Below, piece after piece: positions 51,318 to 60,439 of a stretch of DNA of 64,000 bases (within the stretch, counting starts at the first letter, position 1; every line of letters begins with the position of its first letter). The notes beneath the pieces are model-generated. The model had not been told where the DNA came from. It saw only the letters and a list, made by a program, of their open reading frames with translations, and did not search any database. The stretch covers positions 2,277,501 to 2,341,500 of the forward strand of contig NZ_OY763930.1 of NCBI RefSeq assembly GCF_963667685.1. The letters are read 5' to 3'. A program made the translations under genes and the position numbers. Origin of the DNA: Maridesulfovibrio sp. (GTDB lineage Bacteria > Desulfobacterota > Desulfovibrionia > Desulfovibrionales > Desulfovibrionaceae).

Positions 51318-54002
51318 TTATCCACAGGTTGTGTACCCGCAGGCTTTGCATATCTTGCAACCACCTTCCGGTACATAGGCCTTTTTACTGCACTCGGGGC
51401 AGGGGTCTCCGAGACCTTTGGAGACAATGGTCTGGTCGTCCATATCCAGCGATATATACTGGCGCAGAATGCGTGAGATTATAGCGGCGGCATCTATGAT
51501 ATTATAGCTTGAGCGGTCAAGCTGGGTCAGGATGCGGTCAATAGGCATGCCGACACGCAGCAGCATACTGGTCAATCTGGTTATTGTTTCCCAGAGGGAG
51601 TATTTTTCCTGAAAGACCTGCTCGTTGTAGAATCCATCACCGGTTACGCCTGCTTCTTTAGGAAGCTTGACGAATATTTCAATGGGGTTACCGGAATCGT
51701 CAAGGGAAACTATGATATACATCTTGGACCCCTTCCACATGACCCGGTGCCGCTCTGCGCGTTCAATGTCACCTAGTTCCCGCTCGACCATGGTCGGGTT
51801 CTGACCTTTCATGGTCGGATCAGATTCTTTGGATTCTTCTTTTTTACTCAGGACTCCTTTTTTGCAGCCGTTGCGGAATACGGTAACGCCTTTAAGTCCG
51901 TTTTTCCAAGATTCAAGATAAATCTGGAAAATGGTTTCTTTGGGGGTGTCCTCGGCAAGATTGATTGTCGAGGAAATGGAGCTGTCTGTGTACTGCTGGA
52001 TTGCTGACTGCATTCTGATGCGGTCCATGTAATCCAGTTCGTCAGCCTGAACGTAGTTCAGTTTTTCTTTCAGCTGCTGAGCGGTGTATTTTCCGAACAG
52101 GTGTTCCTGATTGGTCTCAAGCATCCATTTCAGCGGCGGCATGTGAATGAACTCAAAGACCTTGCCGGCTTCAAGCCTTGTTTCACGGGCATAGCTGAAC
52201 ATGAACACAGGTTCGATGCCGGAGGTGCAGTTATCTGACATTATGGAAATAGAGCCGGAAGGTCCCACTGTATTGAATGCAGTGTGGCGCAGACCGGTCT
52301 TCATGATTTTCTTTTGCAGCTTCTTGGGCAGGTCGAGATTCGTAATGTACGGGCATTCCAGAAAGCGTTTACGCGCTTCCGGGGCCTGCAGAGCTTCGAC
52401 TTCCCCGAAGCGCTCAGCAATGTCGGCACTTACGGAAATTTCAGTAATAGCTTTGTCGCGCATAATTTCTTTTATGAAATTAACTGACTCCTCACTGCCG
52501 TAGCGCATGCCGAGCATGGCCAGCATGTCACCGAGGCCGGTAAATTCGATGCCGATTCTTTTGCCGTATTTGTCAGCATCCCGGTGCTTCTGCAAGGGAT
52601 GCTTGTTCATGTTGAGGTCCGACATGGTATCCATGAAATTCATGGTCCGGGTCAGATCGTCATGAAAGAGGTCGGTATCGAAACGTGCTTCCTTGGTAAA
52701 CGGGTTGACCACGTAACGATACAAGACCATTGCACCAAGTAGGCAGTTGCTCCAGTAGCCAAGAGCCTGTTCCCCGCAGGGGTTGGTGGACATGGGTTTT
52801 AGGCGCAGGGGGTCAATGTACGTGCCGGGTGTGTTGCGCTGGGTGGTGTCCTGGTAAAGGATACCCGGATCACCGGACTTCCATGCGGATTCACTGATTT
52901 CCTCCAGCAGTGCCCGTGCGTTTATCGTCGCGTATTCTTTGAGAGGAAGGTTTAATTCCTGCCAACGGCTGTAATCTCCGTCCCATAACTGGTTGTATAC
53001 TGATTTTACCGGATCAAATATGTCGGAAGTCTCATTGCGCCGTCTGGAGAGTATGAAGGTGAGGTTTTCCTCGGGAAGCGCGGTGCCTGCATTGTTGGCA
53101 GGAAGGTCCGGCTGGACTTTGATCTGGTATTTAGCAGAATCAGTACCGACTACTTTGTAAATTATTTCTGCTTCAATGCGGTCACCGGTTTGTGGATTCA
53201 ATGCTTCGTACACTTCCGGCAGCAGTTGCAGGGTGGATTCATCGCAGATTTTGCCGCTGATTTTGAACCTGTCGGGGAAAATAAAGGTCCAATCTTTATC
53301 TTCTTCCACTGCCTGCATGAATTCGTCGGTTACTTTGAGGCTGATATTGGCGCCGAATACGTCCTGAACTTTTCCGGTCAGGGAATCCACTCCGAAAATT
53401 TCTTCAGGTTTGCTTTTGCACCAGATGAATCGCTGTGTTTCGGGGTGTCTTATATCGAGGGATATCATCAGCGCGCCGCGGCGTCCGTTCTGGCCTATGG
53501 TGTTGGTCAGTTCGCTGAAAAGGGGCATGAAGCTAACCGCTCCGGATGATGTCACGGCAGCGTTGTTAACCGGGTCGCCGGAAGGACGCAGGATTGTGAT
53601 GTCGATACCGCTTCCGCCGCGGTAGGAGTATGTGCGGGCCAGTTTTTTCTGTGCTTCAAATATGCCTTCAAGAGAGTCTGATTCAATTTTTGCAAGATAG
53701 CAGTTACTGAGCGAGCACTTTGCATAGTCGTTCCCAAGCCCGGAGAGAATGGAGCCTGCCGGGATGAAGCGGCCGGACTGGAGCATTTCGCAGACCTGCT
53801 CATTTTCGTTATTTTCAAATCTGGAGTGTTTCAGGAACTCGCGGCAGAGTCTGTTTTTAACGTCGTTAAATGAGTGTTCCTGAAGGCGACCTTTGGGGTC
53901 ACGGATCTGGTATTTTTTAGAACTGACAGTTTCCTGAAAGCGATGGTGCTCTTCCAGAGCCATTTTGGCTGATTCGCGGGTGATAACAGATTGTTCAGTC
54001 AT
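51318..54002 (-). CDS. nrdJ: Adenosylcobalamin-dependent ribonucleotide reductase (class II)
   Basis: An 894-residue enzyme that makes deoxyribonucleotides using adenosylcobalamin in place of a stable protein radical. Conserved parts are STNPCGEQ (radical/catalytic region), ARTYSYRGGSGIDI, NTVGPSGSIS, and a cysteine-rich C-terminus with CPEC, CKICKAC and TTCG that probably holds zinc and the redox-active pair. It is suited to anaerobic growth and works in traces of oxygen. AAAGGA lies 11 nt upstream. A cobalamin riboswitch precedes it, so its transcript responds to the enzyme's cofactor. Monocistronic. Confidence 0.96.
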   Translation of the reverse strand: MTEQSVITRESAKMALEEHHRFQETVSSKKYQIRDPKGRLQEHSFNDVKNRLCREFLKHSRFENNENEQVCEMLQSGRFIPAGSILSGLGNDYAKCSLSNCYLAKIESDSLEGIFEAQKKLARTYSYRGGSGIDITILRPSGDPVNNAAVTSSGAVSFMPLFSELTNTIGQNGRRGALMISLDIRHPETQRFIWCKSKPEEIFGVDSLTGKVQDVFGANISLKVTDEFMQAVEEDKDWTFIFPDRFKISGKICDESTLQLLPEVYEALNPQTGDRIEAEIIYKVVGTDSAKYQIKVQPDLPANNAGTALPEENLTFILSRRRNETSDIFDPVKSVYNQLWDGDYSRWQELNLPLKEYATINARALLEEISESAWKSGDPGILYQDTTQRNTPGTYIDPLRLKPMSTNPCGEQALGYWSNCLLGAMVLYRYVVNPFTKEARFDTDLFHDDLTRTMNFMDTMSDLNMNKHPLQKHRDADKYGKRIGIEFTGLGDMLAMLGMRYGSEESVNFIKEIMRDKAITEISVSADIAERFGEVEALQAPEARKRFLECPYITNLDLPKKLQKKIMKTGLRHTAFNTVGPSGSISIMSDNCTSGIEPVFMFSYARETRLEAGKVFEFIHMPPLKWMLETNQEHLFGKYTAQQLKEKLNYVQADELDYMDRIRMQSAIQQYTDSSISSTINLAEDTPKETIFQIYLESWKNGLKGVTVFRNGCKKGVLSKKEESKESDPTMKGQNPTMVERELGDIERAERHRVMWKGSKMYIIVSLDDSGNPIEIFVKLPKEAGVTGDGFYNEQVFQEKYSLWETITRLTSMLLRVGMPIDRILTQLDRSSYNIIDAAAIISRILRQYISLDMDDQTIVSKGLGDPCPECSKKAYVPEGGCKICKACGYTTCG

Positions 54003-54200
54003 TATGGTGAAAATCCTTTAGAGGGTTCAAGAGGCCCTTACGTCAAAAAATCACAATTGTTATCCAAATGGTATTTCAAAAAAATACCTTCGGGTTATGT
54101 TTGCTCACTTATAAAGCTTATATCTGTGATTTGTGTTTCAGGCTGCCCAGAAGGCGTTTCCTGATTTTTGAGACGAAGTGTAATTATCAGGGCAGATATG

Positions 54201-54312
54201 CTTCAGGCAGGGGTGCTGGCTTTTCCATGCCCTCTGAAAAGGGGGAGGAATCACAGCGGCAGAACCGCCCCGGACTCTAAACGGGTTCCCTTTTTTTCGT
54301 TTAAACCTGAAG
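54201..54312 (-). promoter_or_regulatory. Cobalamin riboswitch upstream of nrdJ
   Basis: Minus-strand RNA. The closing stem is CTTCAGG (54306-54312) with CCTGAAG (54201-54207). Between them run AAAGGGAA, AGAGTCCGGGGCGGT, and GCCGCTGTGA, the B12-box region (canonical GCCACTGTGA), then GCCAGCACCCCTGCC as the 3' part. Their order and spacing match the cobalamin aptamer. Downstream, CTGCCC pairs with GGGCAG over about 45 nt, and another small hairpin GGTATTT/AAATACC with a T-run follows; either may be the expression platform. About 112 nt is at the small end of the class. Confidence 0.82.
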
Positions 54313-54752
54313 TAAAAAACAACAGCGAAAAGCTTAACAAACTCTAAGCTGTGGTCAACAGTTATTTGACTGTATTATTCAAAAAGAGGCTTAGCCCAAT
54401 GGTTAGTAGGGATGAGGTGCTATGGGGGAATAAAAAGGAAAAATACGCAACTTAAATTGCGGCTTTTATCTTTGATGTCATGTTACAAATGTGTCGAATT
54501 GCTGCCGGCCGCAGGTGGGGTTCACGCAGTCTTTACATTTAATTAAAATATAATTGCTGCAATCCGGTCTGCTCCTGCCTCAGAGCATAGGTGTCAGGAA
54601 CATGGAAATGCTGCGGCCGCGTTTACATCTTGCCATTATACCGTTCGGCAATTATTAAAATATGAGACCGATAACCCAAGTCTTTTTTTCTATCGAACCG
54701 TTTCACAAATATAACATAGCCTCAGTCACCATAAGAAACAGGGAGTCCAAGA
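54313..54752. other. Gap between the riboswitch and the permease-like gene
   Basis: About 440 bp without a credible gene. It should hold the nrdJ promoter (minus strand, TTGACC near 54350) and that of the following gene. GGGAG lies seven nt before the next gene's TTG start. Confidence 0.45.
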
Positions 54753-56057
54753 TTGTTTTTCCCCAACATTATTGTCATTTCAACCGTCATCATTGTGGGT
54801 GTTTTCTTACTGTTCTATCGCCCATTGACCGAGTCCTCCGCATGGCGGGCCACTATCACCCCATTAGCTTCGATCATGGGGTCCGGGTTTCTGGTCTGTG
54901 TTCCTCTACTTTATACAAATGTTGGTAACTACGCAGTCCTCGCAATAAGCGGTTTGCTTGTTCTGGCATACGGAGTAGGGGCTGTTATCCGCTTTAACAT
55001 CCGTTATAGTGAGCCGTTGCTATCGGGAAATAATTGCGCCTTACCGGTGAACGAGAGCCGCCACTCGCGACATGTTGCTCATTGTCAGAGCGCGCAAAAT
55101 ATTAAATCCGTCGGTCTTACCAGCACGCTGGAACAGACATCACACATTGTTCTGTCTGTTGCCTATTGCATTTCCGTATCTTACTACCTGCAACTTATGG
55201 CTGAATTTGGACTGAACTTTTTATCATTGGATTCAGCCTTATACGGGAAATGGGTAGTAACCATAACCCTTGCCACTATTGGTGCGATTGGCACAGCCCG
55301 AGGTCTCAAAGGTATCGAAAAGGTCGAGCGTATTGTGGTAGGACTCAATCTGGCCATGATAGCGTCCTTGGTGGCCGGTCTGGTTCATTACAATGCTCAG
55401 GCTATCCTTGATGGAACATGGCAGCTTCGAGCCATTCCTTTTCCTGAAGATTCTTGGCACACCATACGTCTGGTTATGGGGATGCTCATCGTGGTTCAGG
55501 GATTTGAAATTTCCCGGTTCCTCGGGCACGAGCATTCGGCCGGAGAGCGGATACGTACCATGCGGATAGCACAGGTTGTGTCGTCCGTTATTTACGTCGT
55601 ATTCATTGGACTTATGGGTGTAATCATCAGCCGAAACGGTCAGGACAGTAATGCCGGAGTTACTGCCATTGTCAATTATTCAGCCGTAGTGGCTCCCGTG
55701 CTTCCCCTTCTATTAACCCTGACGGCTTTGGGAAGTCAGTTTTCTGCGGCTACGGCAGACGACGCAGGCTGCTCCGGCCTGCTCGAATCGATTTTTAAAG
55801 GCTTGATACCTATAAAATATAATTATTTAGTGGTGAGTCTGTTTGCCACAGTCATAACTTGGCTAACCGACGTATACCAGATTATCAACTATGCCTCACG
55901 CGCATTCGCGCTTTTTTATGTACTGCAATGCGCTGTGGCAATCATGACTCTTCACAAGGTCAAACCATCCCCTGTTCCTCTGGCTAAAGGTCTCTTGTTC
56001 GGCTTTATCGGCATACTCTGCCTTGGAGTGACTATCTTCGGTATCCCGGCCGGGTAG
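54753..56057 (+). CDS. Polytopic membrane protein, APC-superfamily-like permease
   Basis: A 434-residue protein with about ten to twelve hydrophobic helices. Early IMGSGFLVCVPLL resembles the first helix of amino acid/polyamine/organocation transporters, and the region YQIINYASRAFALFYVLQC is also transporter-like. There is a hydrophilic loop near residues 85-115. I cannot give a substrate. TTG start with GGGAG site. It ends 95 nt before an MBL-fold gene, same strand. Confidence 0.6.
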   Translation: MFFPNIIVISTVIIVGVFLLFYRPLTESSAWRATITPLASIMGSGFLVCVPLLYTNVGNYAVLAISGLLVLAYGVGAVIRFNIRYSEPLLSGNNCALPVNESRHSRHVAHCQSAQNIKSVGLTSTLEQTSHIVLSVAYCISVSYYLQLMAEFGLNFLSLDSALYGKWVVTITLATIGAIGTARGLKGIEKVERIVVGLNLAMIASLVAGLVHYNAQAILDGTWQLRAIPFPEDSWHTIRLVMGMLIVVQGFEISRFLGHEHSAGERIRTMRIAQVVSSVIYVVFIGLMGVIISRNGQDSNAGVTAIVNYSAVVAPVLPLLLTLTALGSQFSAATADDAGCSGLLESIFKGLIPIKYNYLVVSLFATVITWLTDVYQIINYASRAFALFYVLQCAVAIMTLHKVKPSPVPLAKGLLFGFIGILCLGVTIFGIPAG

Positions 56058-56151
56058 GATGACTGTAAAGGCTCAGAGTACATACAATGCAGCCAGCTTT
56101 AATGAATACTAGACCTTAGAAAAAGATCAGACACAGCACAAAGGTTTCGAC

Positions 56152-56883
56152 ATGACAAAAATTCTACCCCTCAGAATCACGCAAGATTTCGGGACTGAAC
56201 AGGTCGACATTTATCCGACCCTCCTCATAACAGAAACATTGGTGATACTTTTTGATGCTTGCTTCCCTCACCAGATTGATCAACTTGAGGAAGCATTAGG
56301 CAACCACGGATACTCCCTGATTGACATCACTCATGTTATTATCAGCCACCATGACCACATCGGTTCGTTGGCAGCTATTAAGCGCAGAAACAAGAAACTA
56401 ACTGTCATTTCTCATGAAATTGAAGAGCCATATATTTCAGGGAAAAAGGAATCCCTGCGAATTGCCCAAGCACGGGAATATAATACATCTCTCTCAGGAG
56501 AAGATTTGAAATGGGGAGAGCAGTTCCTCAACTATCTGCAAACGATAGAGACGTGTGAGATTGACCGAACCGTCTCAACGCAACCCGAAGACTTAAATGA
56601 CGACATAACAATACTGCATTCACCCGGCCATACACCGGGACACATTTCCATATTCGTTTGCAGTTCAAGATCTTATATCGCCGGAGACTCCCTTGCCATA
56701 GAGCACGGCAAACTCGTCATTGCTAATCCTCAATTCACGCTTGATATGGGCAGATGTGTGCAAACAATACGTGAGATTCGTGAACTGAAGCCAACCCGTA
56801 TTTATTGTTACCATGGAGGAGTGGTAGACAATACGGACAATGCAGGCTTGGATGCTCTGTTATTGCAAGCCGAGAAACAGTAA
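56152..56883 (+). CDS. MBL-fold hydrolase with unusual metal motif
   Basis: A 243-residue metallo-beta-lactamase-fold protein. The second and third parts of the metal site are normal: HSPGHTPGHIS and IAGDSL. The first, normally HxHxDH, reads VIISHHDHIGSL, so spacing differs: the DH is kept but the first histidine of the pattern is replaced or displaced. The enzyme could bind one metal rather than two. It is cotranscribed with the permease-like gene. Substrate unknown. Confidence 0.8.
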   Translation: MTKILPLRITQDFGTEQVDIYPTLLITETLVILFDACFPHQIDQLEEALGNHGYSLIDITHVIISHHDHIGSLAAIKRRNKKLTVISHEIEEPYISGKKESLRIAQAREYNTSLSGEDLKWGEQFLNYLQTIETCEIDRTVSTQPEDLNDDITILHSPGHTPGHISIFVCSSRSYIAGDSLAIEHGKLVIANPQFTLDMGRCVQTIREIRELKPTRIYCYHGGVVDNTDNAGLDALLLQAEKQ

Positions 56884-56996
56884 ACAGTTGTGTGCTTGTA
56901 GCCGGGCTGGAATCAACGGTTGGAAATTTGATAAATTGGGCTTGCGCTATTTTCTTCGGTGTAGACCCGAAAAGGGTCCGGACACTGTATACAGGG

Positions 56997-57035
56997 CAAA
57001 AAAAGAGGTGTCACAGTCATTTGACTGTGACACCT
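56997..57035 (-). terminator. Terminator of tRNA-Leu
   Basis: A perfect 14-bp stem AGGTGTCACAGTCA / TGACTGTGACACCT with a 2-nt loop, followed on the minus strand by CTCTTTTTTT (T-run corresponds to 56998-57004). Confidence 0.93.
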
Positions 57036-57043
57036 GAAAAATT

Positions 57044-57130
57044 TGGTGCCGAAGAGAAGACTCGAACTTCCACGGAGAAACCTCCACTAGACCCTGAACC
57101 TAGCGTGTCTACCAATTCCACCACTTCGGC
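57044..57130 (-). tRNA. tRNA-Leu (anticodon CAG)
   Basis: An 87-nt class II tRNA gene with encoded CCA. The acceptor stem is GCCGAAG / CTTCGGC, followed by A and CCA. The D arm has AATTGGTAGACACG. The anticodon stem is CTAGG with TCTAG and the loop TTCAGGG, giving CAG, which reads CUG codons. The long variable arm and the T arm with TTCGAGT are present. A promoter is likely at TTGCAA (57166-57171) and TATAAA, and the transcript ends at the hairpin directly downstream. Confidence 0.97.
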
Positions 57131-57236
57131 ACGGCGAAGAACTGTTTATAAATATCGCGTAAGAATTGCAAGCTTTTTTTTCAAAAAAAAGTTTTTTTTG
57201 GGGATTATTTAAAAGTCAGTCTGCCTGAAAATATTT

Positions 57237-57276
57237 GCCCGTAATCCCAGCCCTTATAAAGAGCGGGATTACGGGC
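57237..57276 (-). terminator. Probable terminator of the citrate synthase gene
   Basis: GCCCGTAATCCC / GGGATTACGGGC, a 12-bp stem with a 16-nt loop; weak T-run (AAATATTTT) on the minus strand. Confidence 0.7.
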
Positions 57277-57340
57277 ATATCCGGGTAGGTATATCCATCG
57301 TCCGGGAACCGGATTAGTTCCTGAACGATATTGACTGAAA

Positions 57341-58630
57341 TTACTTCCTGAAATCTATTGGTACGTAATTTCTCGGAGTTTCGCCAGTGTAAATCTGCCT
57401 TGGGCGGTTAATTCTTGTATTCGGGTTGGTGTAATCCTCATACCAGTGCGCAATCCAGCCGGGCATGCGGCCAATGGCGAACATAACCGGAAACATGGCT
57501 ACAGGGATACCCAGTGCGCGCAGGATTATTCCGGAATAGAAGTCTACGTTGGGGTATAGTTTGCGCTCAATAAAAAAGTCATCGGAAAGGGCGCGTTCTT
57601 CGAGAGTCATAGCGATATCGAGAAGTTCGTCGCTAAAACCGTGCTGGAGCAGGTCATGGGTCGCTTTCTTGAGGATTTTAGCACGGGGATCGAAGCTCTT
57701 ATATATGCGGTGCCCGAAGCCCATGAGACGGCATTCTCTGTTTTTGACCTTCTCTATGTATTCATCAATGGTGTAATCGCCGTTATTGATGGTTTCGAGC
57801 ATGTCGATAACCGCGGCGTTTGCACCGCCGTGCAGTGGGCCCCAGAGGGCGCAGATGCCGGAAGATACGGAAGCGAAAATATTAGCCTGTGTTGAGCCGA
57901 CCATCCTTACTGTAGATGTAGAGCAGTTCTGCTCGTGGTCCGCGTGCAGCTGGAATATAAGCGAGAGGGCTTTTACCGCTTCAATGGGCGGATCATACTG
58001 CTTGTAAGGAATGGAGAACATCATATGCAGGAAGTTATGGCAGTAGCTCAGTTCCGGGTCGGGATAAACAAAGGGGCGACCGATGGATTTGCGGTATGAA
58101 AATGCCGCAATGGTACGCACCTTGGAGATAATCTTACCAACGGCGAGAAAAAATTCCGACTTATCGGTGATATCATTGAGGTCCGGGTTGTGGCTGCCCA
58201 GCGCGTTGATAACTGCGGAAAGGATCGCCATGGGCTGGTTGCGGTGGGACGGGAATCCTTCAAAGTGGTGGCGCAGATCTTCATGGATAAGTTCTTCTGC
58301 GGTGAGCAGGGCGGAAAAACGCGCCAAATCTTCTTTGAGGGGCAGTTCGCCAAAGATAAGAAGCCATGCTGTTTCGATGAATTTACCGTGCTCAGCGAGG
58401 TCTTCAATGGGATATCCACGGTAGCGCAGGATTCCTTTTTCCCCGTCAACAAAAGTGATTTTACTGGTACAGGAGCCGGTGTTTCCGTAGCCGGGATCGT
58501 AGGTGATCAGTCCGCTCTGGGCACGGAGTTTCGTGATATCAATGCCTGTTTCGCCTTCCGTGCCATGGATAACGGGTAGCTCATATTCTTTGCCGTCATA
58601 CTTAAGGATCGCAATGTCTTTATCGCTCAT
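57341..58630 (-). CDS. gltA: Citrate synthase (Si type)
   Basis: A 429-residue enzyme making citrate from oxaloacetate and acetyl-CoA. It has the Si-type family segments LLHGGANAAV-like GPLHGGANAAVIDMLE, MGFGHRIYKSFDPRAKIL (catalytic and substrate histidines) and an N-terminal part with LKYDGKEYELPV typical of the large, NADH-sensitive bacterial form. The ATG at 58630 is preferred because AAAAGGAGC lies just before it; an upstream in-frame ATG extends it by 34 residues. It stands alone. Many Desulfovibrio use the unrelated Re-type enzyme. Confidence 0.94.
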   Translation of the reverse strand: MSDKDIAILKYDGKEYELPVIHGTEGETGIDITKLRAQSGLITYDPGYGNTGSCTSKITFVDGEKGILRYRGYPIEDLAEHGKFIETAWLLIFGELPLKEDLARFSALLTAEELIHEDLRHHFEGFPSHRNQPMAILSAVINALGSHNPDLNDITDKSEFFLAVGKIISKVRTIAAFSYRKSIGRPFVYPDPELSYCHNFLHMMFSIPYKQYDPPIEAVKALSLIFQLHADHEQNCSTSTVRMVGSTQANIFASVSSGICALWGPLHGGANAAVIDMLETINNGDYTIDEYIEKVKNRECRLMGFGHRIYKSFDPRAKILKKATHDLLQHGFSDELLDIAMTLEERALSDDFFIERKLYPNVDFYSGIILRALGIPVAMFPVMFAIGRMPGWIAHWYEDYTNPNTRINRPRQIYTGETPRNYVPIDFRK

Positions 58631-59043
58631 GTTTGCTCCTTTTGCTAAGTTTCTATGCACGCTACGGGATATTCTCTGTTTTTTGGCAAATGAACCAGAA
58701 CACTCAAAAGGACGGTTTACGCAATTTTCCATAGTGCGCAGACCAGCCAGATGCCTGGATTTGCAGTCCGGTCCCAGGATCTATCGCCTTGTGGATCCGG
58801 ATATGTAAGCGGGCAGAAATGTGATTTCTTTCGGACTGGAATCGGGGCTGGGTGGTCCCGTTACCAGTGTAAATGGTTGTACGGCGTTTTAAAGGGGAAG
58901 CAGCGAACGCTTTTCCCCGATGTTGTAAATTTATTTATCCAAAACCAGCAGAAAAGTCCAGTAGTGGAGAGAGCATAATCTGGCTGTAAAATGAGATTGT
59001 TTTGTCAGAAACATGTAAGTATTTCGCTTAAGTTTTATTTAGG
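58631..59043. other. Gap upstream of citrate synthase; no gene
   Basis: About 410 bp. It should carry the citrate synthase promoter and the end of the sigma-54 activator transcript. A hairpin AAAGGGGAAGC / GCTTTTCCCC at about 58891-58918 is the only clear structure and may be a terminator. Confidence 0.5.
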
Positions 59044-60417
59044 TTATGCCTCAAGTGTGTATTGGACAGAATATTTACGCATGCGGTTATGGATAGTTCC
59101 CCGGCTGACTCCGATAATCTTGGCGGCTTTGCTCTTATTTCCACCGGCTTGTTTGAGGGCGTTTAACAACTGCTGTTTTTCGTCAGGTTCAATTGTGGGG
59201 CCGCCTGGGTCCGGACATAGGCATTTGTCGGTTGTTTCCACAATATTGGGCGGAAGGTGTTCCGGGAGTATGGGACCGGAGTCTTTTACCACTGCCGCAT
59301 ATTCCAGAGCACTTTTGAGCTCACGCACGTTTCCTGGCCAATCGTAATCCATTAGTTTGTGCATGGTTTCCGGTCCTAACCCATCTCCTTTCCTTAGGTT
59401 CTTATTTTGTAGAATAAAATGTTCGACCAGTAAGGGCAGGTCTTCCTTGCGCTCCCGCAATGGAGGTAAATGAACCGGAATTACATTGATGCGAAAAAAG
59501 AAGTCTTCGCGGAACTTTTTTTCGCGTACAAGGTGTTGCAGATCCTGATTTGTTGCTGTTATCAGCCGTGCATCCATATTGAGCGGTATATTTTCTCCCA
59601 CCCGTTCAAAAGACCGGGTTTCCAACACACGCAACAGCTTGACCTGAATAGGCAGTGGCACATCACCGATTTCATCCAAAAATATTGAACCGTCTGCAGC
59701 TTCTTCAAAGCGTCCCTCTCTGTGGCGGTATGCTCCTGTGAACGCTCCTTTTACATGTCCGAAAAGTTCACTCTCCAGTAGGGATTCATTCAATGCTGCA
59801 CAGTTCAGTTGTACAAATGGCTTTGCACTGCGTGGACTCATTTCATGTATTGCTTGTGCGGCCAGTTCCTTCCCTGTGCCCGATTCCCCGTAGATTATGA
59901 CTGGAGCATCTGAACGGGCCGCTTTACCGAGCAGGGTGTAAACCTTCTGCATAGCGAGGGAGTTACCTACAAAACCGCAAAACCGATGTTCATCATGTTG
60001 CAGTTTTTGGGAAAGTTCACGGATTTTAAGTTCCTTGCGGTCCAGTTCGCTGATGTCGGTCACAGTTTCAACAGACCCGAGGATTTCACCATTATCGTCC
60101 ATGAGCAGGGAAGCATTTTTCAGCACATGAAGGTAATTTCCGTTTTTATCTATTATGTGACAGCTTTTACGGTTTTCCTTGCGGGTATTGAAAAGTCTGC
60201 ACCAGTGTTGTTTACCTTCCGCTCTTGAACGCAGGCAGGCGTCGCAGCCCAGCACAGAACATGGCTTGTTAAGCAGTTCTTCCTTTGCAAATCCGGTCAT
60301 GCGCAGCAGGGCTTCATTGACCTTCATAATAGTTCCGTTGGGGCGGACGATTATCAGGCCGTCGCTCATGGTATCTATTACTTCTCTTAGGTAAAGGTCG
60401 ATGTCCTGCTCTGTCAT
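59044..60417 (-). CDS. Sigma-54-dependent transcriptional activator with PAS domain
   Basis: A 457-residue enhancer-binding protein. An N-terminal PAS domain (about residues 10-125) contains an unusual cysteine set (CSVLGCDACLR then HWC and SCH). The central AAA+ domain has IYGESGTGKE (P-loop), GAFTGA (sigma-54 contact) and FLDEIGDVP (Walker B). A Fis-type HTH is at the C-terminus (KSAKAARIIGVSRGTIH-like). It drives RNA polymerase with sigma-54. The divergent cytochrome operon has a well-placed -24/-12 promoter and is the likely target. The second in-frame ATG (60417) is preferred, since the one at 60468 lies in the likely binding-site region and neither has a good site. Confidence 0.9.
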   Translation of the reverse strand: MTEQDIDLYLREVIDTMSDGLIIVRPNGTIMKVNEALLRMTGFAKEELLNKPCSVLGCDACLRSRAEGKQHWCRLFNTRKENRKSCHIIDKNGNYLHVLKNASLLMDDNGEILGSVETVTDISELDRKELKIRELSQKLQHDEHRFCGFVGNSLAMQKVYTLLGKAARSDAPVIIYGESGTGKELAAQAIHEMSPRSAKPFVQLNCAALNESLLESELFGHVKGAFTGAYRHREGRFEEAADGSIFLDEIGDVPLPIQVKLLRVLETRSFERVGENIPLNMDARLITATNQDLQHLVREKKFREDFFFRINVIPVHLPPLRERKEDLPLLVEHFILQNKNLRKGDGLGPETMHKLMDYDWPGNVRELKSALEYAAVVKDSGPILPEHLPPNIVETTDKCLCPDPGGPTIEPDEKQQLLNALKQAGGNKSKAAKIIGVSRGTIHNRMRKYSVQYTLEA

Positions 60418-60439
60418 TGAAGCGCCCGTGTTTAATATG

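Noticed and set aside
54068..54280. A 70-codon plus-strand frame upstream of nrdJ
   Set aside because: It lies across the cobalamin riboswitch on the opposite strand and has no ribosome site.
54395..54435. A D-arm-like stretch (GCCCAATGGTTAGTAGG) suggesting a tRNA
   Set aside because: No acceptor stem, anticodon arm or TTCGA loop follows at tRNA spacing.
56805..57212. A 135-codon frame reading through the tRNA-Leu region
   Set aside because: It overlaps a clear tRNA gene and its terminator and the MBL gene in another frame.
58751..58978. A 75-codon plus-strand frame between citrate synthase and the sigma-54 activator
   Set aside because: No ribosome site or coding character; contains a likely terminator hairpin.
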